DNA from: Pseudomonas parafulva
GTDB lineage: Bacteria; Pseudomonadota; Gammaproteobacteria; Pseudomonadales; Pseudomonadaceae
Length of the DNA: 64,000 nucleotides
NCBI RefSeq assembly: GCF_002021815.1
Contig: NZ_CP019952.1
Span: 62,001 to 126,000 of the forward strand
Reading direction: 5' to 3'
Notes under the pieces: generated by a model
What the model was told of the DNA's origin: nothing
Databases searched by the model: none
Seen by the model: only the letters and a program-made list of their open reading frames with translations
Shown here: piece by piece, positions 43,623 through 53,529 of the stretch
Numbering within the stretch: the stretch's first letter is position 1
Layout of the letters: the number at the start of each line of letters is the position of its first letter
Position numbers and translations under genes: made by a program

Positions 43623-44573
43623 TCAGAGGGCGAACGGCAGCTTCACGGCCACCTGCTGGCGCTGCGCCAGGCGCACTTCGAATTCGCTTGGGTCGTGGAT
43701 CATCACGTCCATGCCGGCGAAGGACTCTGCCGCGATCAGGCGAGACAGCCAGAACCGCACGCAGGCAACGCGCAACATCTGCGGCCAGAGTTCAGCTTCG
43801 GCTGCCGTGAATGGCCGCAATGCGGCGTAGGCAGCAAGCAAAGCCTGGGCGCGGGGTACATCGATGCCGGCCTGTGCATCCAGGCACCAGTCGTTCAGGG
43901 TAATGGCAATGTCGTACAGCATCGGCCCCGAGCAGGCATTGTAGAAGTCGATGACCCCAGACAAGTGGGTGCCTTCGAACATCACGTTGTCGCGGAACAG
44001 GTCGGCATGCAGGTTGGCCCGGGGCAATGCCAGGATCTGCGCCTGGTAGGCGGCGATTTCATCCAGCGCCGGTTGCAGCAGGCTGGCCTGCTCGGCGTTC
44101 AGGCGCGGCAGCAGTTCGGCCCCGGCGGCTAGCATCCACTCAAGGCCTCGGTCCGTGCGGCGCTCGATGATGTGTTCGCGGGTGGCCAGGTGAATGTGTG
44201 CCAGCAGTTCACCGACCTGGGCACAATGCTGGGAATTGGGCGCCTTGATATGTTTGCCCGAGAGCCTGGGTTGCAGCAGCGCCGGCTTGCCGCACAGTTC
44301 GCGCAGGCCATGGCCGTCACGGTCACGAATGGCGTAGGGCACTGGCATCCGGGCCGTGTGCAGGGTATCGAGCAACTCGATGAAGAACGGCATGTCCTCG
44401 CTGGGCCCACGCTCGATCAGCGTCAGCACGAACTCCCCCTGTTCGAGGCTGACGAAGAAATTGCTGTTCTCGGTGCCGGCGGCGATACCCTGGAAATCGA
44501 GCAGACGACCCAGCTCGTAAGGTGCCAGAAAGGTTTCCAGCTCAGGCCGGGTCACGGGGGTGAAGACTGACAT
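43623..44573 (-). CDS. thrB: homoserine kinase (ThrB, APH-fold)
   Basis: Phosphorylates homoserine in threonine synthesis. 316 residues; this is the aminoglycoside-phosphotransferase-like ThrB used by Pseudomonas, not the GHMP type. It begins MSVFTPVTRPELETFL; the catalytic loop is LPRANLHADLFRDNVMF and the metal-binding segment is LSGVIDFYNACSGPML. Convergent with znuA; the DUF2782 gene lies 68 bases upstream on the same strand. Confidence 0.92.
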   Translation of the reverse strand: MSVFTPVTRPELETFLAPYELGRLLDFQGIAAGTENSNFFVSLEQGEFVLTLIERGPSEDMPFFIELLDTLHTARMPVPYAIRDRDGHGLRELCGKPALLQPRLSGKHIKAPNSQHCAQVGELLAHIHLATREHIIERRTDRGLEWMLAAGAELLPRLNAEQASLLQPALDEIAAYQAQILALPRANLHADLFRDNVMFEGTHLSGVIDFYNACSGPMLYDIAITLNDWCLDAQAGIDVPRAQALLAAYAALRPFTAAEAELWPQMLRVACVRFWLSRLIAAESFAGMDVMIHDPSEFEVRLAQRQQVAVKLPFAL

Positions 44574-44641
44574 GATGAAAGATTGCCCATGCAGGCACTT
44601 CTGGCCGAAGTGCCGGGTTGATGTGAACGGTGCGCGTCAGA

Positions 44642-44929
44642 TTACCACTCGAAGATCTTCCAGGACGGAATCAGCATGTCCGGCTGGTCGGAACGAATGA
44701 AATTGCCATCGGAGCCATCGGCGCGTACCAGAAAGTAAGGCTTGCCATGTTTGGGCGTGATCTTGATCGCATACAGGAAGCCGTTTTGGCGATATTCCTG
44801 GATGGTCTTGTCGCCTTCCGTGCGAATGGTCACCTCGGGATCGGCCGAGGGCGCGTCATCCGCCGCCAAGGTGACGACGGGCAGACCTGCCATCAGGCAG
44901 AGCAGTAACAGGCGATTGAGTGTACGCAT
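44642..44929 (-). CDS. DUF2782 exported small protein
   Basis: 95 residues with signal peptide [22 protein letters not shown] and a mature part of about 70 residues containing [34 protein letters not shown] and a C-terminal PSWKIFEW. This is the DUF2782 family, commonly found between thrB and polA. Periplasmic, function unknown. Divergent from polA with 75 bases between. Confidence 0.85.
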   Translation of the reverse strand: MRTLNRLLLLCLMAGLPVVTLAADDAPSADPEVTIRTEGDKTIQEYRQNGFLYAIKITPKHGKPYFLVRADGSDGNFIRSDQPDMLIPSWKIFEW

Positions 44930-45004
44930 GATAACCTAGTCCCTTTGTCGTCAATGATTCTGGCTATTCTAGCGCCGGACCCGTCGAAAAGGTTGATTCT
45001 GCTC

Positions 45005-47752
45005 ATGAGCCAAGCGCCCCTCGTCCTCGTGGACGGTTCCTCCTACCTTTATCGCGCCTTCCATGCCCTGCCCCCGCTGACCACGTCCAAGGGTATGCCG
45101 ACCGGTGCGGTGAAGGGTGTGCTCAACATGCTCAAGAGCCTGCGTAGGCAGTACCCGGACAGCTTGTTCGCCGTGGTGTTCGACGCCAAGGGCGGCACGT
45201 TCCGCGACACCCTGTTTGCCGACTACAAGGCCAACCGCCCCAGCATGCCGGACGATCTGCGGGTGCAGATCGAGCCGCTGCATGCCAGCGTCAAGGCCAT
45301 GGGCTACCCACTGTTGTGCGTCGAAGGCGTCGAGGCTGACGATGTCATCGGTACCTTGGCCCGTAGCAGCGCGGCGCTGAACCGCCCGGTCATCATTTCT
45401 ACCGGCGACAAGGACATGGCGCAGCTGGTCGACGGGCACATTACCCTGGTCAATACCATGACCGGTAGCGTGCTGGACGTGGCTGGCGTGCACGAGAAAT
45501 TTGGGGTCGGCCCCGAGCACATCATCGACTTCCTGGCGCTGATGGGCGACAAGGTCGATAACATCCCAGGTGTGCCAGGCGTGGGCGAAAAGACTGCCGT
45601 CGGGCTGTTGACCGGGATCGGCGGGGGGCTCAGCGACCTGTACGCGAACCTGGACAAGGTGCCTGCGCTGCCTATCCGTGGCGCCAAGAGCCTGCCCGCC
45701 AAGCTTGAAGAGCACCGGGATGCGGCTTTCATGTCCTACGAGCTGGCTACCATCAAGATCGACGTGCCGCTGGACATCGAAGTCGATGCACTGGTGTGCG
45801 GCGAACCGGACCGCGAGGCGCTGCTGGCGCTGTACACCGAAATGGAGTTCAAGAGCTGGATTGCCGACCTGCAGCGCGATGCGGCTCGGGAGGGGGACCA
45901 ACTGCCCCCGGTGGAGGCCCCGGCGGCCATGGTCGAAGCCCGCTATGAAACCATCCTTGATCAAGAACGCTTCGACGCCTGGCTCGAGAAGCTGCGCCAG
46001 GCACCGCTGTTCGCGTTCGATACCGAAACCACCGGCCTTGATGCCCAGCGCGCCCAGCTGGTAGGGATTTCCTTTGCCGTCGAGCCCCATGAAGCGGCCT
46101 ACGTCCCTTTGATGCACGACTACGAAGGCGCCCCTGTCCAGTTGGATCGTGAGGCCGTCCTGCTTGCGCTCAAGCCCCTGCTGGAGGATCCGGCAAAAGC
46201 CAAGGTGGGCCAGAACGCCAAGTACGACATCAACATCCTTGCCAACGGTTCGCCCGCGATCCAGGTGCGGGGTGTGGCCTATGACACCATGCTCGAATCG
46301 TACGTGTTCAACTCGACGGGCACGCGGCACGACATGGACAGCCTGGCGCAAAAGTACCTTGGGCACACCACCATCGCTTTCGAGGACATTGCGGGCAAAG
46401 GTGCCAAGCAGCTGACCTTCAACCAGATTCATCTGGACAAGGCCGGCCCCTATGCGGCCGAAGATGCCGACATCACCCTGCGCTTGCACCAGGCGTTGCA
46501 GGCGCATATGGCCAAGACGCCCAGTGTGCAGCCGGTGCTAATGGACATCGAAATGCCGCTGGTACCGGTGCTGGCCAAGATCGAGCGCCAGGGCGCGTTG
46601 GTCGATGCGGCGCTGTTGCACGTCCAGAGCGGCGAGCTGGGTGTGAAGATGGCCGAGCTGGAGCAGCGGGCCTTCGAACTGGCGGGGGAGGAATTCAACC
46701 TGGGTTCGCCCAAGCAGCTGGGCGCGATCCTGTACGACAAGCTGGGCATGCCGGTGATCAGCAAGACGGCCAAGGGTCAACCATCGACGGCAGAAGCCGT
46801 GCTGGACGAGCTGGCCGAACAAGGGTATCCACTGCCTGAAGTGCTGATGCAGTACCGCAGCCTGAGCAAGCTCAAGAGCACCTACACCGACAAGTTGCCG
46901 GGGCAGATCAACCCGCGCACGGGTCGAATCCACACGTCGTACCAGCAGGCGGTGGCGGCCACGGGCCGTCTTTCGTCCAGTGACCCGAACCTGCAGAACA
47001 TTCCGATCCGTACGGCCGAAGGCCGGCGAATCCGCCAGGCCTTCATCGCAAGCCCTGGCTACAAGCTGCTGGCCGCCGACTACTCCCAGATCGAGCTGCG
47101 CATCATGGCGCACCTGGCCAAGGACGAAGGCTTGCTGCACGCCTTCCAAAACGATCTGGACGTGCACCGTGCGACGGCAGCGGAAGTATTCGGCGTCGCG
47201 CTCGAACAGGTTACCCATGACCAGCGGCGCAGCGCCAAGGCGATCAACTTCGGGCTTATCTACGGCATGAGCGCTTTTGGCCTGGCCAAGCAGATCGGGG
47301 TGGACCGCAAGCAGTCCCAGGACTACATCGATCGTTACTTCACCCGCTATCCAGGGGTGCTGGCCTACATGGAGCGTACCCGTGCCCAGGCCGCAGAGCA
47401 GGGGTTCGTGGAAACCTTGTTCGGTCGCAGGCTCTACCTGCCTGATATCAACGCCAAGAACCCAGCCTTGCGCCGGGGAGCCGAGCGCACGGCGATCAAC
47501 GCGCCGATGCAAGGCACGGCCGCCGATATCATCAAGCGCGCCATGGTCAACGTGGACAACTGGCTGACCGAAAGCGCACTGGATGCGCGGGTGATCCTGC
47601 AGGTGCACGACGAACTTGTTCTCGAGGTGCGCGAAGACCTCGTGGACCTGGTGAAAGATGAAATTCGAAAGCATATGAGCCAGGCGGCGCAGCTGGATGT
47701 GCCGCTGCTGGTCGAGGCCGGTGTAGGCGCGAACTGGGACGAAGCCCACTGA
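45005..47752 (+). CDS. polA: DNA polymerase I
   Basis: Repair and Okazaki-fragment polymerase, 915 residues from ATG 45005 ([19 protein letters not shown]). Domains: 5'-3' exonuclease to about residue 290 ([44 protein letters not shown]); 3'-5' exonuclease from about 335 with [11 protein letters not shown] intact, so proofreading should be active; polymerase domain with [29 protein letters not shown] and [10 protein letters not shown] longer frame to 44945 is not conserved. Followed by the ErsA RNA gene. Confidence 0.97.
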   Translation: MSQAPLVLVDGSSYLYRAFHALPPLTTSKGMPTGAVKGVLNMLKSLRRQYPDSLFAVVFDAKGGTFRDTLFADYKANRPSMPDDLRVQIEPLHASVKAMGYPLLCVEGVEADDVIGTLARSSAALNRPVIISTGDKDMAQLVDGHITLVNTMTGSVLDVAGVHEKFGVGPEHIIDFLALMGDKVDNIPGVPGVGEKTAVGLLTGIGGGLSDLYANLDKVPALPIRGAKSLPAKLEEHRDAAFMSYELATIKIDVPLDIEVDALVCGEPDREALLALYTEMEFKSWIADLQRDAAREGDQLPPVEAPAAMVEARYETILDQERFDAWLEKLRQAPLFAFDTETTGLDAQRAQLVGISFAVEPHEAAYVPLMHDYEGAPVQLDREAVLLALKPLLEDPAKAKVGQNAKYDINILANGSPAIQVRGVAYDTMLESYVFNSTGTRHDMDSLAQKYLGHTTIAFEDIAGKGAKQLTFNQIHLDKAGPYAAEDADITLRLHQALQAHMAKTPSVQPVLMDIEMPLVPVLAKIERQGALVDAALLHVQSGELGVKMAELEQRAFELAGEEFNLGSPKQLGAILYDKLGMPVISKTAKGQPSTAEAVLDELAEQGYPLPEVLMQYRSLSKLKSTYTDKLPGQINPRTGRIHTSYQQAVAATGRLSSSDPNLQNIPIRTAEGRRIRQAFIASPGYKLLAADYSQIELRIMAHLAKDEGLLHAFQNDLDVHRATAAEVFGVALEQVTHDQRRSAKAINFGLIYGMSAFGLAKQIGVDRKQSQDYIDRYFTRYPGVLAYMERTRAQAAEQGFVETLFGRRLYLPDINAKNPALRRGAERTAINAPMQGTAADIIKRAMVNVDNWLTESALDARVILQVHDELVLEVREDLVDLVKDEIRKHMSQAAQLDVPLLVEAGVGANWDEAH

Positions 47753-47854
47753 TTGCACGGGGCAAAGGGGCGTTGTGTGGCGATTTTTCGTTACAGGCGC
47801 CCCGGCCTGTGTCCAGCTGTTTCATGAAACTGCGGCAAATAGTTCCAGGCCCCA

Positions 47855-47883
47855 GGAACTAAAGCAGTGAACTGCAACTCAGA
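47855..47883 (+). promoter_or_regulatory. AlgU (sigma-22)-like promoter of ersA
   Basis: GGAACT at 47855-47860 and TCAGA at 47879-47883 with 18 bases between fit the AlgU pattern GAACTT-N16/17-TCTGA loosely. In P. aeruginosa ersA is known to be transcribed by sigma-22. A start about six bases after the -10 would give the expected RNA of about 132 bases. Confidence 0.5.
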
Positions 47884-47888
47884 GTACC

Positions 47889-48020
47889 TGAATGGCTGGT
47901 GAAGCCGTTCGATGCTCCTATGTTGTGTTAAGTGTTGGCAGATATCCGGACCCCGCCCTAGCGGTCCGGGCTTGGACCCCGAACTTCCCCCTCCCCATAC
48001 GAAGTCCGGGGTTTTTTTTG
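47889..48020 (+). ncRNA. ersA: ErsA small RNA
   Basis: An Hfq-binding sRNA gene in its conserved place between polA and engB. The region has two strong hairpins: CCGGACC / GGTCCGG at 47946-47969, and a terminator stem CCCCGaACTTC / GAAGTcCGGGG at 47977-48011 followed by eight T. The terminator loop and arm hold the C-rich stretch CCCCCTCCCC, the kind of seed that pairs with Shine-Dalgarno regions. In P. aeruginosa ErsA controls algC, oprD and biofilm genes. The 5' end is inferred from the promoter; the 3' end is clear. Confidence 0.82.
47977..48019 (+). terminator. intrinsic terminator of ersA
   Basis: An imperfect 11-bp stem (one A/C mismatch) with a 13-base loop and a following run of eight T. 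It ends 32 bases before the end of the convergent engB gene. Confidence 0.85.
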
Positions 48021-48051
48021 CCTGAAATTTGCCTGATGCGGGCCTTCGCCC

Positions 48052-48684
48052 TCAGGCGGCAGGCTTGTCTTCAAGCGCCATCCAGTCGGCCAGCACGCGG
48101 TAGGCGTCTTCAAGGCCCAGGCGCTTGGGGGCCGAGAACAGTTGGATGGTCACGCCTTCGCCCCAGCCTTTCCTGATCTCCGATTGCACCTTGAGCAAGG
48201 TGTTCTTGGCGGCGCCGTGGGTGAGCTTGTCGGCCTTGGTCAGCAGGATGTGCATGGGCATGCCGCTGGCCTTGGCCCAATCGAGCATCATTTTGTCGAA
48301 GTCCGTCATCGGGTGGCGGACATCCATCATCAAGATCACGCCACGCAGGCATTCGCGGCTACCCAGGTAAGCTTCCAGGTGGCGCTGCCAGTGCTGCTTG
48401 AGGGGGATGGGCACCTTGGCGTAGCCGTAGCCTGGCAGGTCGACCAGGCGGCGTTCGTCATCCAGGCTGAAGAAGTTCAGCAACTGGGTACGGCCGGGTG
48501 TTTTCGAGGTACGGGCCAGGCTGGCATGGGTCAGCGTGTTCAGTGCGCTGGATTTGCCGGCGTTGGAGCGGCCGGCGAAGGCCACCTCGTAACCCTGGTC
48601 GTCCGGGCATTGTTCGACCTTGGCAGCGCTGAGGGCGAATTTGGCTTTCTGGCACAGGCCGAGGATGGGGTTCTTGACTTGCAT
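48052..48684 (-). CDS. engB: ribosome biogenesis GTPase EngB (YsxC/YihA)
   Basis: GTPase needed for large-subunit maturation. 210 residues from ATG 48684 ([20 protein letters not shown]). G1 is [13 protein letters not shown]3 [13 protein letters not shown]4 LTKADKL and G5 around LFSAPKR, all intact. A longer frame to 48867 has no homology. Its position opposite polA-ersA is typical for Pseudomonas. Confidence 0.93.
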   Translation of the reverse strand: MQVKNPILGLCQKAKFALSAAKVEQCPDDQGYEVAFAGRSNAGKSSALNTLTHASLARTSKTPGRTQLLNFFSLDDERRLVDLPGYGYAKVPIPLKQHWQRHLEAYLGSRECLRGVILMMDVRHPMTDFDKMMLDWAKASGMPMHILLTKADKLTHGAAKNTLLKVQSEIRKGWGEGVTIQLFSAPKRLGLEDAYRVLADWMALEDKPAA

Positions 48685-48878
48685 GGGATATCCGATGTGG
48701 TGATGCCAGCCCCCTGTCGAGCGGAGCCTGGCAAGCGGTGTCGTTTCCGTTTGGGTGGCGGAAGTATATAATGCCCCAGTTTTTGTGTGCTCATTCTCCC
48801 GGCTTTGGGGGACGAGCATGGGGTGTCGAACATGAGCTTGCGCATTAGAACGCAGCGCGGCCCCCAACCCTGAACGTC

Positions 48879-49185
48879 ATGGCGCAATACGCAATGGCCG
48901 CTTGCTGTCGGTCTGTTCCTGCCGGTTTTCAGCGCACAGGCTACACAGGATTCCGAGGTGTTGTACAACCGCGTGTGTGCGGGGGGTACAGCGAACGCCT
49001 GCTCCATGAGCCCAGACGGGCGATCGGGCAACCCGAATCCTGATCTGGCGCAATGCATGAATAGCTCGGCACGGCACAATGCTCAGGGTTTCAAGGCTAT
49101 GCCGCCGCGTGGATTGTGCATGGACTGCAGTGCCGAGGACTACCGTCTGGTCATCCTTTGGATGAATGGCAGTCCCGATACATAA
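48879..49185 (+). pseudogene. decayed cytochrome c5-like gene
   Basis: Remnant of the c5-type cytochrome gene that lies between engB and cytochrome c4 in related Pseudomonas. In one frame one reads a signal peptide (LAVGLFLPVFSAQA), then EVLYNRVCAGGTANACSMSP and, at the end, FKAMPPRGLCMDCSAEDYR, the conserved tail of this family. Two defects are visible. No start codon is in frame before the signal peptide; the ATG at 48879 is in another frame, so a frameshift is likely. And the heme motif CxxCH has become CAGGT. It cannot bind heme covalently. The 5' boundary is approximate. Confidence 0.75.
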
Positions 49186-49216
49186 CATTTCACCCCTAGC
49201 CGTGTTGGATTAGCTG

Positions 49217-49834
49217 ATGAACAAACTAGTCGTGAGTCTGCTGTTGAGCCTGGGTGTCGCAGGTGCGGCCACTGCTGCGCAGCCCGTCAAAGGCGATGCC
49301 GCCGCAGGTCAGGCCAAGACGGCCGTCTGCGGGGCCTGCCACAACCCAGATGGCAATAGCCTGGCACCGAACTTCCCCAAACTGGCAGGTCAAGGCCAGC
49401 GCTACCTCGAAAAACAAATGCACGACATCAAGTCTGGCAAACGCGTCGTGCTGGAGATGACCGGCATGCTGGCCGGCTTCAACGACCAGGACCTGGCCGA
49501 CATCGCGGCCTATTTCGCCAGCCAGAAAGGCAGCGTGGGTGCAGCCGACCCTGCGCTGGTCGAGCGTGGGCGTGCGCTGTTCAACGGTGGCGACCTGGAC
49601 AAGGGCATGCCGGCCTGCACGGGCTGCCACTCGCCTGACGGGGCAGGTATCGCACTGGCCGGGTTCCCTCACCTGAGTGGGCAGCATGCCCAGTACGTGA
49701 GCAAGCAGCTCACCGACTTCCGTGAAGGCAACCGCACCAATGATGGGGATGCCATGACCATGCGCACCATCGCCGGGAAGCTCAGTAACCATGACATCGA
49801 GGCCTTGGCCAGCTACATCCAGGGCCTGCATTAA
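49217..49834 (+). CDS. cytochrome c4 (diheme)
   Basis: Periplasmic electron carrier feeding cbb3-type oxidases. 205 residues with signal peptide (VVSLLLSLGVAGAATAA) and two heme domains: CGACHNPDG at about residues 37-45 and CTGCHSPDG at about 135-143, with axial methionines in LEMTGMLAG and DAMTMRTI. It is complete, in contrast to the decayed cytochrome gene just upstream. A terminator follows. Confidence 0.93.
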   Translation: MNKLVVSLLLSLGVAGAATAAQPVKGDAAAGQAKTAVCGACHNPDGNSLAPNFPKLAGQGQRYLEKQMHDIKSGKRVVLEMTGMLAGFNDQDLADIAAYFASQKGSVGAADPALVERGRALFNGGDLDKGMPACTGCHSPDGAGIALAGFPHLSGQHAQYVSKQLTDFREGNRTNDGDAMTMRTIAGKLSNHDIEALASYIQGLH

Positions 49835-49863
49835 TGCCGGGTTAATGTTGCAAGCCAAAGATG

Positions 49864-49891
49864 AAAGGGCGGCGCGGCTGCCCTTTTTTTT
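49864..49891 (+). terminator. intrinsic terminator of the cytochrome c4 gene
   Basis: AAAGGGC / GCCCTTT stem with an internal GC pairing and a run of eight T, 30 bases after the stop codon. Confidence 0.85.
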
Positions 49892-49985
49892 GCCCGCAGC
49901 CGTTACACTACAGAACTAGAGCCCTCCCCGGCCTGTCTCAATCCAGGTCGTGCCGTGGCGACCCATGACTGCTCAGGAGTAAAGC

Positions 49986-50618
49986 ATGCGTAAACTGATT
50001 CTCAGCGCTGCGCTGGTCGCTGCCAGCGTACTTGGTATGACTTCCGTCCAGGCCGCAGAGCCTGTAGCCGGCAAGGAATATGTCGAGCTGAGCAACCCGG
50101 TTCCGGTTTCCGTGCCTGGCAAGATCGAAGTGGTCGAGTTGTTCTGGTATGGCTGCCCGCATTGCTATCACTTCGAGCCTGTCATCAACCCTTGGGTCGA
50201 CAAGCTGCCCAAGGATGTCAACTTCAAGCGTGTGCCGGCCATGTTCGGTGGCCCTTGGGATGCCCATGGCCAGATGTTCCTGACCCTGGAAGCGATGGGC
50301 GTCGAGCACAAGGTGCACGCGGCGGTATTCGACGCCATTCAAAACCAGCGCAAGCGTCTGACAAGCCCAAAAGACATGGCCGATTTCCTGGCAACGCAAG
50401 GTGTGGACAAGGCCAAGTTCCTGGCTACCTACAACTCCTTCGCCATCAAGGGACAGGTCAACCAGGCGAAAGAACTGGCCAAGAAATATGAAATCACTGG
50501 CGTTCCCAGCATGGTGGTTAACGGTAAGTACCGCTTCGACCTGGGCACCGCTGGTGGGCCAGAGGGTGTCCTCAACGTGGCCGACCAGTTGATCGACAAG
50601 GAGCGCGCTGCCAAGTAG
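49986..50618 (+). CDS. dsbA: thiol:disulfide interchange protein DsbA
   Basis: Periplasmic oxidase that forms disulfides in exported proteins. 210 residues: signal peptide MRKLILSAALVAASVLGMTSVQA, active site FWYGCPHCYHFEP (CPHC), helical insertion, and the cis-proline loop TGVPSMVVNG. All essential parts are present. The next gene starts 11 bases downstream and is probably cotranscribed. Confidence 0.94.
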   Translation: MRKLILSAALVAASVLGMTSVQAAEPVAGKEYVELSNPVPVSVPGKIEVVELFWYGCPHCYHFEPVINPWVDKLPKDVNFKRVPAMFGGPWDAHGQMFLTLEAMGVEHKVHAAVFDAIQNQRKRLTSPKDMADFLATQGVDKAKFLATYNSFAIKGQVNQAKELAKKYEITGVPSMVVNGKYRFDLGTAGGPEGVLNVADQLIDKERAAK

Positions 50619-50629
50619 GCAGCGCACCC

Positions 50630-51484
50630 ATGCCTCGCCTACGGGCCACGCGCGGCGTTGCCCTGCCCCAGCCGCAGGTCAACGAGCATCACCTGCAAGC
50701 CCCCGGTTTGCCGGAAGATGGTCGTCTGCGGCTGCTTAGCTTCAATATCCAGGTAGGCATCAGTACCGAGCGTTATCGGCATTACCTGACGCGCAGCTGG
50801 CAGCACCTGTTGCCGCACACTGGCCGAGCCAGCAACTTGCAGAAAATCGGTAAGTTGCTTGGGGACTTCGACCTAGTGGCCCTGCAAGAGGCGGATGGGG
50901 GCAGCATGCGCTCGGGCTATGTCAACCAGGTCGAGCATCTGGCCCAACTGGGTGCCTTCCCCTACTGGTACCAACAGCTCAATCGCAACCTTGGGCGCTT
51001 CGCCCAGCACAGCAATGGCGTACTGAGCCGTCTGAAGCCTCATCAGCTCGAAGATCACCCACTGCCTGGCCCAGCAGGGCGCGGGGCTATCCTGGTGCGC
51101 TTCGGCGAGGGTGAGGACGCGCTGATCGTGGTCATGATGCACCTGGCATTGGGCGCCAAGACCCGCGCACTGCAGCTGGCCTACATACGCGAACTGATCG
51201 GCGGGTACCGCCATCAGGTGTTGATGGGGGACATGAACACCCATGCCACCGACCTGCTCGAGCACTCACCCTTGCGCGACCTTGGCCTGATCGCGCCCCA
51301 GGTGGAGGCCACCTTCCCCAGTTGGCGACCACAGCGCTGCCTGGACCACATCCTGCTCAGCCCGAGCCTTACCTTGGAAAGGGTCGAGGTGCTGGCCCAG
51401 CCGATTTCCGATCATCTTCCCGTGGCCGTCGAGATCCGATTGCCTGATGCATTGACTGTGGATACGCTGCCGGCCTTGAGCTGA
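50630..51484 (+). CDS. endonuclease/exonuclease/phosphatase family protein
   Basis: 284 residues of the EEP fold (DNase I/sphingomyelinase-like). Motifs in order: LRLLSFNIQVGIS (Asn), LVALQEADGG (metal-binding Glu), VVMMHLALG (catalytic His), LMGDMNTH (Asp and Asn) and ISDHLPVAVE (final Asp-His). All catalytic positions are there. No signal peptide. The substrate (nucleic acid, phospholipid or inositol phosphate) is not predictable. Follows dsbA in related genomes too. Confidence 0.85.
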   Translation: MPRLRATRGVALPQPQVNEHHLQAPGLPEDGRLRLLSFNIQVGISTERYRHYLTRSWQHLLPHTGRASNLQKIGKLLGDFDLVALQEADGGSMRSGYVNQVEHLAQLGAFPYWYQQLNRNLGRFAQHSNGVLSRLKPHQLEDHPLPGPAGRGAILVRFGEGEDALIVVMMHLALGAKTRALQLAYIRELIGGYRHQVLMGDMNTHATDLLEHSPLRDLGLIAPQVEATFPSWRPQRCLDHILLSPSLTLERVEVLAQPISDHLPVAVEIRLPDALTVDTLPALS

Positions 51485-51579
51485 ATCAACTGACGCCTCG
51501 CTTGCCTTCAAGTGTCCCGGGCGCGCGCCGACAGTGTGTATCAGACAGCCCCAGTTGTATCACCCGTGCGGACACAGGC

Positions 51580-53454
51580 ATGACCGAAGAAGCCGAGCGC
51601 TGGAAAGAAAAATACCTGATAAGCATTGAGCAACAGGAGAAGCTCGAACGTCGCTGGGAAGCGCGCCTGGACTTGCTGCGTCGAGGCCTGGTTCGCAGTA
51701 CGTTGGCCGCCGAGGGCAGCGACAAGGTCGTCGACCAGTGCATGAAGGAAATGCGCGAGGTCATTCGCAGTGACAATATGGATGCCGGGCTTGCCGGCCT
51801 GATCCCCCGTCTTGAAAAAGCCGTACTGGAGTCTGAGCAGCGCCGCGAAACCCGCATGCACCAAGTGGGCGATGCGCTGACGGCGCTCGTCGATCAGTTG
51901 CAAGGCCTGCCGTTGAGCAGCGATGTCTCAAGGCCCTTGAAGAAGCTTGCCAAGCGGCTGGAGGCCGGCGTTACCCAGTCTCGTGATCTGCCGCCACTGC
52001 TGGGGGAACTCAGTGGTCTGCAAGGGCGTGCGCTGGCCGCGCTGGACAGGCCCGAAGGCAGATCGCGGGGCGGCTTTCTGCAGCGATTGTTCAAAGGCCG
52101 CGATGAACCGGCGCCTGTCGAGGCCGCCAGCGAGCAGGTGACGGGCCCCGCCCCTGTTGCCGCGCAACCCCTGGTACAGGAAGTATCTCTTCTGTCTCAC
52201 CACGATGGGCATGAAGGCAACGATGCGTCCCCGTCGCTGATCGAGTCTGAACACGTGCCGGGTGTCGAGCCGCCACCCATTCCCCCGGCACCTCCCATGG
52301 CAATGGATACGCCATTGCGAACTGAAGCGGATGATGGCCCGCCCCCTCTGACTGATGTGCCGCTGTCTGATCAAGACGCCTATGCGCTGCCCTACGCAGT
52401 CGAGCCGCCCTACAGTCAGGTTGCCGCCCATATCGAGCAGACGCTGCTCGGTCTATTGGATGACCTGAGCCTGCCAGATCGCCACAAGGCGCAGGCGCAG
52501 GCGATGCGCGAACGGGTGGCGCGCGGTATGAACTGGTACGAGTTGATTCCTGTACTGGATGATCTTGCCGTGTTGCTGCTGGCGATCACGGACAGTGGCC
52601 AGCATGAGTTCGAAACCTATCTGCAATTGCTCAATGAACGGCTCGAAGGTTTCCACGGCCACTTGCAGGCCGCCAGTGCCGGTCACGCCGACAACAGCAG
52701 TGCAGCACGCCAGCTGGACACGCAATTGCGTGAACAGGTGGACGGGCTGCAAACCGACATGCAGGGCGCCGCAGACGTATCGAGCTTGAAGCACCTGCTC
52801 GAAAGCCGACTCGAGGGCTTGCTGATGACAATGGACCAGCACCAGCACGAGCGCGACCGCCGCGAGCAGGCGCTGGCTGGGCGCCTGCAGGGCCTGTCCG
52901 AGCGCGTGGCCAGCATGGAGCAGGAAGCGTTGGGTTATCGTGAGCACCTGGAGGAGCAGCGGCAAAAGGCATTGCTCGACCCACTGACCGGCCTGCCCAA
53001 TCGTGCGGCCTGGAGCGAGCAGGTAGAGCGCGAAATGCAGCGCTGGCAGGAAAACGGCGGCGACCTGGCCATGGCGATTCTGGACCTGGATCATTTCAAG
53101 CAGATCAACGATGGCTACGGGCATCTGGCCGGCGACAAGGTATTGAAGATCGTGGCCGATCAGTTGCGCAAACGGCTGCGGGGCCAGGATTTCATTGCCC
53201 GCTTCGGGGGCGAGGAGTTCGTGTTGCTGCTGCCCGACACCTCGCCGGCGGACGCATTACAGGTCGTCGAAACAATGCGCCTTGCCGTAGAGGCCTGCCC
53301 GTTTCACTTCAAGGGAGAGCGGGTGGTAGTGTCCACGTCCATCGGCCTGAGCGCCTTCAGGCCCGGCGAGGTGGCCGATCAGGTGCTCAAGCGTGCCGAC
53401 GCAGCGCTTTACCGTGCCAAGCAACGGGGGCGCAATTGCGTGGAGCAGAACTGA
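51580..53454 (+). CDS. diguanylate cyclase (GGDEF)
   Basis: Makes cyclic di-GMP. 624 residues from ATG 51580 (MTEEAERWKEKYLISIE). The first ~480 residues are soluble, with coiled coils and a proline-rich linker (PPPIPPAPPM), and no known sensor domain. The C-terminal GGDEF domain (about 465-624) has DPLTGLPNRAAW, the active site RFGGEEFVLLLP, and the inhibitory I-site RGQD five residues before it, so it should be active and product-inhibited. A longer frame to 51502 adds 26 unconserved residues. Confidence 0.92.
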   Translation: MTEEAERWKEKYLISIEQQEKLERRWEARLDLLRRGLVRSTLAAEGSDKVVDQCMKEMREVIRSDNMDAGLAGLIPRLEKAVLESEQRRETRMHQVGDALTALVDQLQGLPLSSDVSRPLKKLAKRLEAGVTQSRDLPPLLGELSGLQGRALAALDRPEGRSRGGFLQRLFKGRDEPAPVEAASEQVTGPAPVAAQPLVQEVSLLSHHDGHEGNDASPSLIESEHVPGVEPPPIPPAPPMAMDTPLRTEADDGPPPLTDVPLSDQDAYALPYAVEPPYSQVAAHIEQTLLGLLDDLSLPDRHKAQAQAMRERVARGMNWYELIPVLDDLAVLLLAITDSGQHEFETYLQLLNERLEGFHGHLQAASAGHADNSSAARQLDTQLREQVDGLQTDMQGAADVSSLKHLLESRLEGLLMTMDQHQHERDRREQALAGRLQGLSERVASMEQEALGYREHLEEQRQKALLDPLTGLPNRAAWSEQVEREMQRWQENGGDLAMAILDLDHFKQINDGYGHLAGDKVLKIVADQLRKRLRGQDFIARFGGEEFVLLLPDTSPADALQVVETMRLAVEACPFHFKGERVVVSTSIGLSAFRPGEVADQVLKRADAALYRAKQRGRNCVEQN

Positions 53455-53529
53455 CCGGGGCCTGGCAAGGGCGAGCGCAGATGCGGGGAGACCGTTATAC
53501 TGTAGCGCTCATTCGCTGAGGCCACTGCC

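Noticed and set aside
47889..48020. RNA after polA as enterobacterial Spot 42
   Set aside because: The location is the same, but in Pseudomonas this RNA is ErsA; the C-rich terminator loop and AlgU-like promoter fit ErsA.
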